64,000 nucleotides of DNA from an uncultured Nocardioides sp. (GCF_947489365.1 NZ_CANLDB010000004.1:1-64000); one strand, 5' to 3'; counted from the first letter of the stretch, positions 28,932-38,667 are shown. Made by a program: numbers and translations. Notes: generated from the sequence alone by a model not told the origin.

Positions 28932-30107
28932 ATGAGCCTCGAGCCCCGACCCTTCCGCGTCGATGTTCCCGACGCCGACCTCGACGACCTGCGCGATCGG
29001 CTGCGCCGTACCCGCTGGCCGGAGCAGATCCCGGGGGTCGGCTGGGAGTACGGCGCCGACCTCGCGGTCGTCCGGGAGGTCTGCGAGCACTGGGCGACGG
29101 CGTACGACTGGCGCGCCGCGGAGGCCCGGCTCAACGCCCACCCGCAGTTCCTCGCCGAGGTCGACGGCGTCGACGTCCACTTCCTGCACGTCCGCGGCAC
29201 CGGACCGGCGCCGGTGCCCCTGCTCATGGTCCACGGCTGGCCCGGATCGGTGTGGGAGTTCATGGACGTCATCGGGCCGCTGACCGACCCGGGGGCGTAC
29301 GGCGGGGACCCGGCCGACGCGGTCGACCTCGTCGTCCCCTCCCTGCCCGGTTTCGGCTTCTCCTCGGCGCCCCGGGAGCGCGGCTGGGGTCCGTCGCGGA
29401 TCGCCGGGGCGCTGGACACGCTGATGCGCGGTCTCGGGTACGCCGGGTACGCGGCGCAGGGTGGCGACTGGGGCGCAGCCGTCGGCTCCCAGCTCGGCGC
29501 GCTCCACCCGGGCTCGTGCCGGGCGCTGCACGTGACGATGCCGTCCGCCCGACCCCCGGAGGACCCCTCGCCGGCCACGCGGGGGTGGCTGGAGCACATG
29601 GAGGACTTCGGTCGTCGCGAGCGGGCGTACTCCCAGGTGCAGGGCACCAAGCCGGACTCGCTGACGCTGGCCCAGAACGACTCGCCGGCCGGGCTCGCGG
29701 CGTGGGTGCTGGAGAAGTTCCACGGCTGGTCCGACCTCGGGGACGGCGGCCTGCTGGACGCCTACGACGTCGACGACCTGGTCACGAACCTGATGCTCTA
29801 CTGGGTCACCGGCAGGGCTCCGAGTGCGGCGCGGATCTACCTGGAGCGCAACCAGGACCCCCGCGACCGCGCCCTGTCCGAGGTCACCGTGCCCACCAGC
29901 GTCGCCCACTTCCCGGCCGAGCCGTTCGCCGCGCCGCGGGAGGTCAGCGAGGGGCGCTACGCCATCGACGCCTGGACCGAGATGGACGCCGGCGGCCACT
30001 TCGCCGCGATGGAGCAGCCGGAGGCCCTCGTCGCCGACGTCCGCGCCTTCGTACGGCGTCACGGGGACCGGGTGCTGGGCGCCGACCAGCCGCGCTCGGC
30101 AGGGTAG
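28932..30107 (+). CDS. Epoxide hydrolase family protein (EHN type)
   Basis: Alpha/beta-hydrolase of 391 residues with the N-terminal epoxide hydrolase domain (FRVDVPDADLDDLRDRLRRT, WEYGADL). The core has oxyanion motif VHGWPGSVWEF, nucleophile Asp in QGGDWGAAV, and a C-terminal His in DAGGHFAAMEQPE. Such enzymes open epoxides to diols, including juvenile-hormone-type and aromatic epoxides; substrate unknown. ATG 28932 has no clear SD. It stands alone between a terminator and the GtrA gene. Confidence 0.9.
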   Translation: MSLEPRPFRVDVPDADLDDLRDRLRRTRWPEQIPGVGWEYGADLAVVREVCEHWATAYDWRAAEARLNAHPQFLAEVDGVDVHFLHVRGTGPAPVPLLMVHGWPGSVWEFMDVIGPLTDPGAYGGDPADAVDLVVPSLPGFGFSSAPRERGWGPSRIAGALDTLMRGLGYAGYAAQGGDWGAAVGSQLGALHPGSCRALHVTMPSARPPEDPSPATRGWLEHMEDFGRRERAYSQVQGTKPDSLTLAQNDSPAGLAAWVLEKFHGWSDLGDGGLLDAYDVDDLVTNLMLYWVTGRAPSAARIYLERNQDPRDRALSEVTVPTSVAHFPAEPFAAPREVSEGRYAIDAWTEMDAGGHFAAMEQPEALVADVRAFVRRHGDRVLGADQPRSAG

Positions 30108-30282
30108 GGCCGGGGCGCAGCCGGGCGACGGGTCTCGGGATGGGTCAGCCCGACCGCGGTGTTGTGGGGTGCGCAGCCACCTCGTCGAGGACGCGGTCGC
30201 GGGCCGGTGGGGCGGTCACGGCTGGAGTCGACAGGACCGGGTACCCCGCTTCGCGGAGGCCCGTCGGGAGGAGAAGCAGTCG
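30108..30282. other. Intergenic region before the GtrA gene
   Basis: Reading through this gap in the GtrA frame adds residues with no family resemblance. A GGGAGGAG element just before ATG 30283 is the likely ribosome-binding site. I see no gene or strong hairpin. Confidence 0.5.
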
Positions 30283-30693
30283 ATGCCCTGGTGGGTGCGC
30301 AACGTCCCGGGCTTCCTCGTCGTCGGAGCCTGCTGCACCGCCGCCTACTTCACCCTGTACCTGCTGCTGCGGGCACCGCTGGACGCGCAGTGGGCGAACG
30401 CCGTCGCCCTCGTGGTCTCGACGCTCGCCGACACGTGGGGCAACCGCCGGTGGACCTTCGGGGTCCGCGACCCGCGCAGCGCGCTGCCCCACCAGCTGCT
30501 GGGCCTCGCGGTGCTCGCCCTGGGCGTGCTGCTGACCTCGGTCTCGCTGTGGTGGCTCGGCCGCGTCGCCCCCGGCGCGAGCACCCTCGACGAGGTGCTC
30601 GTGCTCGCCGCGGCCAACGGGCTCTCCGGCACGATCCGCTTCGCGGCGTACGCCCGGGTGATGCGCACCGACCGCCCGGCCCGGGTGGTCTGA
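30283..30693 (+). CDS. GtrA family membrane protein
   Basis: Protein of 136 residues with four predicted membrane helices: FLVVGACCTAAYFTLYLLL, ANAVALVVSTLADTWGN, LLGLAVLALGVLLTSVSLWW, VLVLAAANGLSGTIRFAAYA. The WGNRRWTF motif after helix 2 is characteristic of GtrA proteins, which are thought to flip polyprenyl-linked sugars. No glycosyltransferase partner is adjacent, so the carried sugar cannot be inferred. Confidence 0.88.
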   Translation: MPWWVRNVPGFLVVGACCTAAYFTLYLLLRAPLDAQWANAVALVVSTLADTWGNRRWTFGVRDPRSALPHQLLGLAVLALGVLLTSVSLWWLGRVAPGASTLDEVLVLAAANGLSGTIRFAAYARVMRTDRPARVV

Positions 30694-30810
30694 GGGCGGG
30701 CTCGCACCTCGATCGCCCGGGGGCGTCATCGCCGTCGGATGACGGGCGGGGGAGCGGGTACCTGACGCGGCCCGCAGGCCGCGGGCGCCCGACGGCGAGG
30801 GGAGCAGCCC

Positions 30811-31320
30811 GTGGTGAGGACCCTGGAGGTGACCGCGGACGTGGCGGTGCCGCTGCGCACCGCCTACGACCAGTGGACCCGGTTCGAGAGCTTCCCCCGG
30901 TTCATGACGGTGGTGAGGGAGGTCGAGCAGGTCCGTCCCGCCGTCACCCGCTGGCTGGTCGGCATCGGCCCGTTCACCCGCGAGTTCCACGCCGAGATCC
31001 TCGAGCAGGAGCCGGACTCCCACCTCAGCTGGCGCAGCTGGGACCGCGACCTCCGCCACGCGGGGACGGTCTCGTTCACCCCCCGGGGGCCCGCGGTCAC
31101 CACCGTCACGGTGGCCGTCCGGTGCGCCGCCTGGGAGGGGCCCGGCGTCGTCACGCTCCCCGTCGTACGACGGGTCGTCGCCGCCGAGCTCGGACACTTC
31201 GCGGCGTTCATCGAGGGCCTCGGCGACGCGGGGGACACCTGGCGCGGCACCATCCGCGGCGGCCGGTTGCAGCGCCTCGAGAACGAGCCCCCGTCGGTCC
31301 CCGGCTGGCGGCACGGCTGA
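30811..31320 (+). CDS. SRPBCC family protein (cyclase/dehydrase-like)
   Basis: Protein of 169 residues with the START-like lipid-binding fold: the opening VTADVAVPLRTAYDQWTRFESFPRFMTVVREVEQ and the middle AEILEQEPDSHLSWRSW are typical of the polyketide cyclase group. The C-terminus extends with a helix (VVAAELGHFAAFIEGLG). GTG 30811 has a GAGGGGAG site. It lies 49 bp before the molybdoenzyme gene. Ligand unknown. Confidence 0.82.
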   Translation: MVRTLEVTADVAVPLRTAYDQWTRFESFPRFMTVVREVEQVRPAVTRWLVGIGPFTREFHAEILEQEPDSHLSWRSWDRDLRHAGTVSFTPRGPAVTTVTVAVRCAAWEGPGVVTLPVVRRVVAAELGHFAAFIEGLGDAGDTWRGTIRGGRLQRLENEPPSVPGWRHG

Positions 31321-31369
31321 CCGCAGCCCCTCACCCGGCACGGCCCGAACCCCCACGAGAGGCAGCACC

Positions 31370-33688
31370 ATGCGCACACCGGACGACGACGAGACCCCGG
31401 GCGAGCTGACGCAGACCCCGCCGAAGGAGTACGCCGCCGGGGTGCCCGCGGTGCGCCACGCGCTCGAGTACTCGCTGGGGGAGACGTCGCCCCAGCGCAC
31501 GGCGCTGACCCTGCTGACGATGAACCAGGTCGGCGGCATCGACTGCCCCGGCTGCGCCTGGCCCGACCCGGCGCCCGGTCACCGGCACACCAACGAGTAC
31601 TGCGAGAACGGCGCCAAGCACATCAACGACGAGGCGACGACCAAGCGGGTGACCCGTGAGTTCTTCGCCCGTCACCCCGTCTCCGACCTCGCCCGACGCT
31701 CCGACCAGTGGCTGAACGACCAGGGCCGGCTGACCGAGCCGATGCTCAAGCGCCCCGGCTCCGACCACTACGAGCCCGTCGGCTGGCGGGAGGCGCTCGA
31801 CCTGCTCGCCGGCGAGCTGCGGACGCTCGACTCCCCGGACGAGGCGGCGTTCTACACCTCGGGGCGGGTCAGCAACGAGGCGGCGTTCCTGCTGCAGCTG
31901 TTCGCCCGGGCGTACGGCACCAACAACCTGCCGGACTGCAGCAACATGTGCCACGAGTCCAGCGGCGCCGCGCTCCACGAGACCCTCGGCACCGGCAAGG
32001 GCACGGTCACCCTGCTCGACCTCCAGCACGCCGACCTCGTGCTGCTGGTGGGGCAGAACCCGGGCAGCAACCACCCCCGTCAGCTCTCCGCCCTGGAGGA
32101 GACGAAGCTCAACGGCGGCCGGATCGTCGCGATCAACCCGCTGCCCGAGGCGGGGCTGAAGCGGTTCAAGAACCCCCAGAAGCCGCGCGGCGTCCTCGGC
32201 CGCGGGGTCGACATCGCCGACCGCTTCCTGCAGGTCCGGATCGGCGGCGACCTCGCGCTCTTCCGCGCGCTCAACCGGCTGCTCCTCGAGGCCGAGGACG
32301 CCGCCCCGGGCACCGTCCTCGACCGCGACTTCGTCGACAGCAGCACCGACGGCTTCGCGGCGTTCTCCACCCACGCCCGCGCCACCGACTGGGACCAGGT
32401 CCTCCTCGACACCGGGCTGACCCGGGCCGAGATCGAGGGCCTGCGCGACGAGGTGCTCGCCAGCGACCGGGTGGTCGTCTGCTGGGCCATGGGCCTGACC
32501 CAGCACCGGCATGCCGTGCCGACCATCCGCGAGATCGTGAACTTCCTGCTGCTGCGCGGCAACGTCGGCAAGCCCGGCTCGGGCGCCTGCCCGGTGCGCG
32601 GCCACAGCAACGTGCAGGGCGACCGCACCATGGGCATCTGGGAGAAGATGCCCGACGCCTTCCTCGACGCCGTGCAGCGCGAGTTCGGCTTCGACCCGCC
32701 CCGCCACCACGGGGTGGACGCCGTCAAGGCGATCCACGCCATGCACGACGGCGACGTGAAGGTCTTCGTGGGCGTCGCCGGCAACTTCGTCAGCGCCGCG
32801 CCGGACACGGCGTACACGGAGGAGGCGCTGCGGCGCTGCCGCCTCACCGCCCAGGTGTCGACCAAGCTCAACCGGTCGCACGTCGTCGTGGGCGACGCCG
32901 CGCTCATCCTGCCCACGCTGGGCCGCACCGAGCGTGACGTCCAGGACGGCGGGGCGCAGTCCGTCACGGTCGAGAACTCCATGAGCGAGGTCCACACCTC
33001 GACGGGCCGGCTCGAGCCGGCGTCGGCGCACCTGCTGAGTGAGGTCGCGATTCTGTGCCGGCTGGCCCGGGCCACCCTGGGCGAGGACAGCACGGTCCCG
33101 TGGGACACCTTCGAGACCGACTACGGCGCGATCCGCGACCGGATCTCCCGGGTCGTGCCCGGCTTCGGCGACTTCAACGCCCGGGTGGCCGAGCCGGGCG
33201 GCTTCAGCCTCCCGAACCCGGTGAACGAGGGCTTCTTCCTCACGGAGACGGGCACCGCCCGGTTCACCGTCAACGCCGCCGAGGCGCCGCGCGCGCCCGC
33301 CGGGCACGTGGTGCTGCAGACGCTGCGCTCCCACGACCAGTGGAACACCATCCCGTACACCGACAACGACCGCTACCGGGGCATCCACGGCTCGCGGCGC
33401 ATCGTCATGGTCAACGCCGACGACCTCGTGGAGCTCGGCCTGGCCCCGAACGACCGGGTCGACGTCGTCAGCGTCTGGGAGGACGGCGTGGAGCGCCGCG
33501 CGCCCGGGTTCCAGGTCGTGGCGTACCCGACGCCGCGGGGCTGCGCCGCGGGGTACTACCCCGAGACCAACGTCCTGGTCCCCCTCGACCACGTGGACCA
33601 GACGAGCGGGCAACCGGCGTCGAAGAGCATCGTGGTGCGCTTCGAGCCCGTGCGCGCCGAGGTGCCGGAGCCCGTCACGGTCGCCTGA
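31370..33688 (+). CDS. FdhF/YdeP family molybdopterin oxidoreductase
   Basis: Protein of 772 residues of the YdeP/FdhF-like group that binds bis-MGD. Signature parts: GGIDCPGCAWPDP near the N-terminus, SNEAAFLLQLFARAYGTNNLPDCSNMCHESSG, NPGSNHPRQL, VRGHSNVQGDRTMGIWEKMP and a C-terminal dinucleotide-binding domain (TLRSHDQWNTIPY). No N-terminal 4Fe-4S cysteine set of the true formate dehydrogenase kind is present. E. coli YdeP is tied to acid resistance; reaction unknown. No dedicated cofactor gene (such as fdhD) is next to it. Confidence 0.9.
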   Translation: MRTPDDDETPGELTQTPPKEYAAGVPAVRHALEYSLGETSPQRTALTLLTMNQVGGIDCPGCAWPDPAPGHRHTNEYCENGAKHINDEATTKRVTREFFARHPVSDLARRSDQWLNDQGRLTEPMLKRPGSDHYEPVGWREALDLLAGELRTLDSPDEAAFYTSGRVSNEAAFLLQLFARAYGTNNLPDCSNMCHESSGAALHETLGTGKGTVTLLDLQHADLVLLVGQNPGSNHPRQLSALEETKLNGGRIVAINPLPEAGLKRFKNPQKPRGVLGRGVDIADRFLQVRIGGDLALFRALNRLLLEAEDAAPGTVLDRDFVDSSTDGFAAFSTHARATDWDQVLLDTGLTRAEIEGLRDEVLASDRVVVCWAMGLTQHRHAVPTIREIVNFLLLRGNVGKPGSGACPVRGHSNVQGDRTMGIWEKMPDAFLDAVQREFGFDPPRHHGVDAVKAIHAMHDGDVKVFVGVAGNFVSAAPDTAYTEEALRRCRLTAQVSTKLNRSHVVVGDAALILPTLGRTERDVQDGGAQSVTVENSMSEVHTSTGRLEPASAHLLSEVAILCRLARATLGEDSTVPWDTFETDYGAIRDRISRVVPGFGDFNARVAEPGGFSLPNPVNEGFFLTETGTARFTVNAAEAPRAPAGHVVLQTLRSHDQWNTIPYTDNDRYRGIHGSRRIVMVNADDLVELGLAPNDRVDVVSVWEDGVERRAPGFQVVAYPTPRGCAAGYYPETNVLVPLDHVDQTSGQPASKSIVVRFEPVRAEVPEPVTVA

Positions 33689-33714
33689 CGCGCCCGCCCG
33701 GGTACCGGGGGGCC

Positions 33715-34344
33715 ATGACGCACGAGGCACTCCTGTCGCGGCTGCTGGAGCGGCACGGCCGCACGTACGCCGACGAGGCCGGCATCACGCCGGCCGACAA
33801 GCCCGCCCCGCTGTTCCAGCTGCTCGTGCTGTCCCACCTGTTGTCCGCGAACCTGTCCGCCGACCTCGGGGTGCGGGCCGCGCGCGCGATGCGGCAGGAG
33901 TACCGGACGGCGGACGCGATGGCCGAGGCGGACGACGACGCCCGCCACGCGGTGCTGTCCGAGGCCCGGTTCCTGCGCAAGCGGAAGACGGCCGAGCTGC
34001 TCGGTCGCACCGCGCGGCTGGTCGTCGAGGTGTACGACGGCGACCTGCGCCGCCTGCGCGACCGCGCGTACGGCGACCGCGACGGGGTCGCCGCCCTGGT
34101 CCGGGAGATGCCGGGGATCGGCGAGGTCGGCGCCGACATCTTCTGCCGCGAGGTCCAGGCGGTGTGGCCGTCGCTGCGACCGTGCAGCGACTCGCGCATG
34201 GCGGACGCCGCCCGCGCGCTCGGCCTGCCCCACACCGCGCGGGGCCTGGCGGACGCCACCGGCTCCGACGACCTCTCGGTGGTCGGGGCCGCGCTGATCC
34301 GCTGCTCGCTCGCCGACGACGCGGAGGAGCTGCGGGCGGGCTGA
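33715..34344 (+). CDS. Helix-hairpin-helix (endonuclease III-like) protein
   Basis: Protein of 209 residues with HhH motif MPGIGEVGADIFCREV at about 140-155 and a helical N-terminal half (LFQLLVLSHLLSANLSADLGVRAARAM) as in HhH-GPD glycosylases. The catalytic Lys/Asp pair and the 4Fe-4S cysteine loop of Nth are not visible, so activity is unproven. ATG 33715 sits 27 nt after the molybdoenzyme stop. Confidence 0.75.
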   Translation: MTHEALLSRLLERHGRTYADEAGITPADKPAPLFQLLVLSHLLSANLSADLGVRAARAMRQEYRTADAMAEADDDARHAVLSEARFLRKRKTAELLGRTARLVVEVYDGDLRRLRDRAYGDRDGVAALVREMPGIGEVGADIFCREVQAVWPSLRPCSDSRMADAARALGLPHTARGLADATGSDDLSVVGAALIRCSLADDAEELRAG

Positions 34345-34348
34345 GCGG

Positions 34349-34360
34349 TAGCGTCGCCGC
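34349..34360 (+). promoter_or_regulatory. Leaderless -10 box for the DUF6986 gene
   Basis: TAGCGT (34349-34354) lies 6 nt before ATG 34361; it would head the three-gene allantoin cassette. Confidence 0.5.
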
Positions 34361-35608
34361 ATGCTGAGCCCCGCGGACCTCGACGCCCTCGACGTCCTGC
34401 TGGCACCCACGGACCGGCTGCTCGCCGAGCGCTACCCGGGCGACGACGGGCGGCGCCAGCCGGTGCACACCGTCTACGTGCCGGCCGACCGCTTCCACGC
34501 CGGCACGGCACGCGCGTGGGGTGACGAGGCGGCGCGGCTCGTCACCGAGCACGACGGCTGGGCCCGGCTCGCCGGGGACCTGGTGCGGCCCGACCTCGCC
34601 GACGACCTCGCCCGACGGGCCGCCGCGAAGCTGGCGACCGACCCCGTCGAGGACCTCCGCATCGACCTCGAGGACGGGTACGGCCTCCGCGACGACGACA
34701 CCGAGGACGCCGACGTCGTCGCCGCGGCCCACGAGGTCGCCCGCGCCGCCGCGGACGGCCTCCTGCCCCGCAGCGTCGGGCTCCGCGTCAAGTGCCTCGA
34801 GGCACCGCTGCGCCGTCGCAGCGTCCGCACCCTCGGCCTGTTCCTCACCACCCTGCTCGAGCACGGGCCGTTGCCGACCGGCCTGGTGACGACGCTGCCG
34901 AAGGTCTCCACGGCGGCGCAGGTCGAGGCCATGCGCCAGGTGTGCGAGCGGCTCGAGACGGCCCTCGGGCTCGCCGCCGGCGTGCTGCGCTTCGAGGTCC
35001 AGGTCGAGACCCCGCCGGTCGTGCTCGGCGCCGACGGCCGCGTGCCGCTGACCGACTGCCTGACGGCGGGCCAGGGGCGGGTCACGTCGCTGCACTACGG
35101 CACCTACGACTACTCGGCCTCGATCGGCGTCGCGGCCGGCGACCAGTCGCTGGAGCACCCGGCGGCCGACCTCGCCAAGGGCCTCATGCAGCTCGCCGTG
35201 GCCGGCACCGGGGTGCACCTGTCCGACGGGTCGACGAACGTCGTCCCCACCGGCGACGCCGACCAGGCGCGCGCGGCGTGGGCGCTGCACCACCGCCTCG
35301 TCCGCCGGTCGCTGTCGCGGGGGATCTACCAGGGCTGGGACCTGCACCCCGGGCACCTGCCGACCCGCTACCTGGCCACCTTCGGCTACTACCGCGAGGG
35401 GCTCGACGCCGCCGCGACCCGGCTGTCGGCGTACCTGCAGAAGGTGGAGGGCGACGTGATGGACGAGCCCGCCACCGCCAAGGCGCTGAGCGGGTTCGTC
35501 GTCCGCGCCCTGCGGTGCGGCGCCGTCGACCCCGACGAGGTCGACGCCCGCACCGGCCTCGGCCCCGACCAGCTGGACACCCTCGCCCGGACAGGAGCCC
35601 TCCGATGA
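34361..35608 (+). CDS. DUF6986 (HpcH/HpaI aldolase-like) protein
   Basis: Protein of 415 residues resembling CitE/HpcH-type TIM-barrel lyases: acidic metal-site motif DLRIDLEDGYGLRDDD, arginine motif SVGLRVKCLEAP, EVQVETPPVVLG, and LHYGTYDYSASIGV. Databases have sometimes mislabelled it as a phosphoenolpyruvate kinase. It is fused into one cassette with allE (ATGA overlap) and allB, so it probably handles a C2-C3 product of allantoin breakdown such as glyoxylate; that is an inference. Length and C-terminal region are intact. Confidence 0.8.
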   Translation: MLSPADLDALDVLLAPTDRLLAERYPGDDGRRQPVHTVYVPADRFHAGTARAWGDEAARLVTEHDGWARLAGDLVRPDLADDLARRAAAKLATDPVEDLRIDLEDGYGLRDDDTEDADVVAAAHEVARAAADGLLPRSVGLRVKCLEAPLRRRSVRTLGLFLTTLLEHGPLPTGLVTTLPKVSTAAQVEAMRQVCERLETALGLAAGVLRFEVQVETPPVVLGADGRVPLTDCLTAGQGRVTSLHYGTYDYSASIGVAAGDQSLEHPAADLAKGLMQLAVAGTGVHLSDGSTNVVPTGDADQARAAWALHHRLVRRSLSRGIYQGWDLHPGHLPTRYLATFGYYREGLDAAATRLSAYLQKVEGDVMDEPATAKALSGFVVRALRCGAVDPDEVDARTGLGPDQLDTLARTGALR

Positions 35609-36426
35609 CCTACCACTCCCCGCGCGGTGGCCTGCCGCCCCAGACCGACCTGCTCACCGACCGCGCCGTCTTCACCGAGGCGTACGCCGTCGTCCCCCGC
35701 GGCACGCTGCGCGACATCGTCACCTCGGCCCTGCCGGGCTGGGACGGCATGCGGATGTGGGTGATCGCGCGGCCGCTGACCGGCTTCGCCGAGACCTTCT
35801 CCCAGTACGTCGTCGAGCTCGCCCCCGGCGGCGGCAGCGACACCCCGGAGAACGACCCCGGGGCCGAGGCCGTCCTGTTCGTCACCGAGGGCACGGTCGA
35901 GGTGACGATCGAGGGGGACCGCCACCCGCTGGGCGAGGGCGGCTACGCCTTCCTGCCGCCCGGGTGCGACTGGACGATCCGCAACGCCGGCGACGTCCGC
36001 GCGGTGCTCCACTGGATCCGCAAGGCCTACGAGCACGCGGACGGGGTCGAGGTGCCGCCCGCGTTCGTGACCAACGAGCGGGACGTGCCCCCGACGCCGA
36101 TGCCCGACACCGACGGCGTCTGGGCCACCACGCGCTTCGTCGACCCGACCGACGTGCGCCACGACATGCACGTCAACATCGTCACCTTCGAGCCCGGCGG
36201 GGTGATCCCGTTCCCGGAGACGCACGTGATGGAGCACGGGCTCTACGTGCTGGAGGGCAAGGCGGTCTACCGGCTCAACCAGGACTGGGTCGAGGTCGAG
36301 GCCGGCGACTTCATGTGGCTGCGGGCCTTCTGCCCCCAGGCCTGCTACGCCGGGGGGCCAGGGCGGTTCCGCTACCTGCTCTACAAGGACGTCAACCGCC
36401 ACGCACGGCTGTGGCACCGGCGGTGA
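35605..36426 (+). CDS. allE: (S)-ureidoglycine aminohydrolase
   Basis: Bicupin manganese enzyme of 273 residues that hydrolyses (S)-ureidoglycine to (S)-ureidoglycolate and ammonia. The C-terminal cupin has the metal/substrate residues as in E. coli AllE: Glu/His/His in PETHVMEHG, Gln in CPQACYAG, Tyr and Lys in YLLYKDVNR. The N-terminal cupin is present (LFVTEGTVEVTIEG). It overlaps both neighbours by 4 nt, so the three are translated as a unit. allC, whose product makes ureidoglycine, is not in the window. Confidence 0.93.
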   Translation: MTYHSPRGGLPPQTDLLTDRAVFTEAYAVVPRGTLRDIVTSALPGWDGMRMWVIARPLTGFAETFSQYVVELAPGGGSDTPENDPGAEAVLFVTEGTVEVTIEGDRHPLGEGGYAFLPPGCDWTIRNAGDVRAVLHWIRKAYEHADGVEVPPAFVTNERDVPPTPMPDTDGVWATTRFVDPTDVRHDMHVNIVTFEPGGVIPFPETHVMEHGLYVLEGKAVYRLNQDWVEVEAGDFMWLRAFCPQACYAGGPGRFRYLLYKDVNRHARLWHRR

Positions 36427-37784
36427 GCAGCGGGTCGGGCCCGCTCGACCTCCTCGACCTCGTCGTGCGTGGCCGCCGGGTGCTGCTGCCGGACGGCGAG
36501 GGCGCGGCGGAGGTCGGGGTGCGCGACGGCCGGGTCGTCGCCGTCGAGCCGCCCGGGACGGGCCTGACCGGCGCCCAGGTGGTCGACCTCGCCGACGACG
36601 AGGTGCTCCTGCCGGGCCTCGTCGACGCCCACGTGCACGTCAACGAGCCCGGCCGAACCCACTGGGAGGGCTTCGCCACCGCCACGCGCGCGGCCGCCGC
36701 GGGCGGGGTCACCACGATCGTCGACATGCCCCTGAACGCCGTGCCCCCGACCGTCGACGTGACGGCGCTGGCGCTGAAGCGGGACGCCGCGGCCCCGCAG
36801 GTCCACGTCGACGTCGCCTTCTGGGGCGGCGCGGTGCCCGGCAACGCCGGCGACCTGGCGGGTCTGCACGAGGAGGGCGTCGTCGGCGTCAAGTGCTTCC
36901 TGCTGGACTCCGGCGTGGAGGAGTTCCCGCCCCTGTCCGTCGGCGAGCTCGACGCGCACCTCGCCGAGGTCGCCCGCCTGGACTCGCTGCTGATCGCCCA
37001 CGCGGAGGACGCCGACGAGATCGCCCACGCCCCGCAGCGGCCCGGCCCGGACTACAGGGACTTCCTCGCCTCGCGGCCGGCCCGCGCGGAGGACGTCGCG
37101 ATCTCCCACCTCCTCGACGCCACCCGTCGTACCGGCGCGCGGACGCACGTGGTGCACCTGTCGTCGTCCGACGCCCTGCCACAGCTCAGGCGGGCCCGGG
37201 CCGAGGGGCTCGACGTCACCGCCGAGACCTGCCCGCACTACCTGACGCTCGCGGCCGAGGACGTCCCGGACGGCGCCACGGCGTACAAGTGCTGCCCGCC
37301 GATCCGGGACGCCGCGAACGCCGACCGGCTCTGGGAGGCGCTGCTCGACGGGACGCTCGCCTACGTCGCCTCCGACCACTCGCCGGCCACGCCCGAGCTC
37401 AAGCAGCCCGAGGACGGCGACTTCGCCGCCGCCTGGGGTGGGATCTCGTCGGTGCAGCTCATGCTGCCGGTGGTGTGGACCGAGGCCCGGCGCCGCGGGA
37501 TCGACCTCGCGCGGGTGGTGGGCTGGATGAGCGCCGCCCCGGCCGACCGTGTCGGGCTGCCCGGCAAGGGCCGGATCGCCGTCGACGCGGACGCCGACCT
37601 CGTCGTCCTCGCCCCCGACGAGGCGTTCACCGTCGACGCGACGAGGCTGCGGCACCGCCACGCGGTCACGCCGTACGACGGCGCCACGCTGCACGGCGTG
37701 GTCCGGCGCACGTGGGTGCGGGGGACCGAGGTGGACGACGAGCCCCGCGGCCGGCTGCTGCGTCGGGGCGAGCGGGTGCGCTGA
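36423..37784 (+). CDS. allB: Allantoinase
   Basis: Opens the hydantoin ring of allantoin to allantoate. The 453-residue amidohydrolase shows HxH in LVDAHVHVNEPGRTHWEGF, the carbamylated lysine in VGVKCFLLDS, histidines in LLIAHAED and THVVHLSSSD, and the metal aspartate in VASDHSPATPE. GTG 36423 overlaps the allE stop. It is the first enzyme of the pathway whose later step is allE. No regulator (AllR type) is adjacent. Confidence 0.95.
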   Translation: MSSGSGPLDLLDLVVRGRRVLLPDGEGAAEVGVRDGRVVAVEPPGTGLTGAQVVDLADDEVLLPGLVDAHVHVNEPGRTHWEGFATATRAAAAGGVTTIVDMPLNAVPPTVDVTALALKRDAAAPQVHVDVAFWGGAVPGNAGDLAGLHEEGVVGVKCFLLDSGVEEFPPLSVGELDAHLAEVARLDSLLIAHAEDADEIAHAPQRPGPDYRDFLASRPARAEDVAISHLLDATRRTGARTHVVHLSSSDALPQLRRARAEGLDVTAETCPHYLTLAAEDVPDGATAYKCCPPIRDAANADRLWEALLDGTLAYVASDHSPATPELKQPEDGDFAAAWGGISSVQLMLPVVWTEARRRGIDLARVVGWMSAAPADRVGLPGKGRIAVDADADLVVLAPDEAFTVDATRLRHRHAVTPYDGATLHGVVRRTWVRGTEVDDEPRGRLLRRGERVR

Positions 37785-37851
37785 GCGGGAAGGACCGGGC
37801 CGCCTCCCGGCGTTGGGACCACAGACATCCGATCGCAGAGGAGTGGTCCGC

Positions 37852-38667
37852 ATGAGCAAGGTCTGGTTCGTCACCGGTGCGTCCAAAGGCTTCGGCCGCG
37901 AGTGGACGGAGGCCGCGCTCGAGCGCGGCGACCGCGTCGCGGCGACCGCCCGGAAGCCGGAGACGCTGGACGCCCTGGTCGAGACGTACGGCGACGCCGT
38001 CCTCCCGCTCCAGCTGGACGTCACCGACCGCGCCGCCGACCACGCCGCGGTGCAGCGGGCCGCCGAGCACTTCGGCCGCCTCGACGTCGTGGTGAACAAC
38101 GCGGGCTACGGCCACTTCGGCATGGTCGAGGAGGTCACCGAGGACGAGCTCCGCGCCCAGCTGGAGACCAACCTGTTCGGCGCGACCTGGGTGACCCAGG
38201 CGGCGCTGCCGATCCTGCGCGCGCAGGGGTCCGGCCACATCATCCAGGTCTCGAGCATCGGCGGGATCAGCGCGTTCCCCACCGTCGGCGCCTACCACGC
38301 CTCGAAGTGGGCCCTCGAGGGTCTGTCGCAGTCGCTGGCCCAGGAGGTCGCCGGCTTCGGCATCCACGTGACGCTCATCGAGCCCGGCGGCTTCTCCACC
38401 GACTGGTCGGGGCCGTCCGCGACGCGCAGCGAGGAGATCGCGGCGTACGCCGACGTGCGCGAGGCCGCCTCGAAGCGCCCGACCGCCAACGACCCGGGCG
38501 ACCCGACGGCCACCCGCGCCGCGATCCTCAAGGTCGTCGACGCCGAGGAGCCGCCGCTGCGCGTGTTCTTCGGGAAGGTGCCGCTCGACATCGCCACGAA
38601 GGACTACGAGTCCCGCCTGGCGACCTGGAACGCCTGGCAGCCCGTCGCCGTCGAGGCGCACGGCTGA
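37852..38667 (+). CDS. Short-chain dehydrogenase/reductase
   Basis: Classical SDR of 271 residues. Cofactor motif [11 protein letters not shown], then [10 protein letters not shown], catalytic Ser in IIQVSSIGG and YxxxK in [10 protein letters not shown]. The [12 protein letters not shown] loop is typical of SDRs acting on small ketones or retinol-like substrates; the substrate is unknown. It overlaps selO by 1 nt (TGATG). An AGAGGAG site lies before ATG 37852. Confidence 0.92.
   Translation: MSKVWFVTGASKGFGREWTEAALERGDRVAATARKPETLDALVETYGDAVLPLQLDVTDRAADHAAVQRAAEHFGRLDVVVNNAGYGHFGMVEEVTEDELRAQLETNLFGATWVTQAALPILRAQGSGHIIQVSSIGGISAFPTVGAYHASKWALEGLSQSLAQEVAGFGIHVTLIEPGGFSTDWSGPSATRSEEIAAYADVREAASKRPTANDPGDPTATRAAILKVVDAEEPPLRVFFGKVPLDIATKDYESRLATWNAWQPVAVEAHG

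Noticed and set aside
31370..33688. Selenocysteine-containing formate dehydrogenase
   Set aside because: No in-frame TGA, and no N-terminal iron-sulfur cysteine set; the family is the YdeP type.
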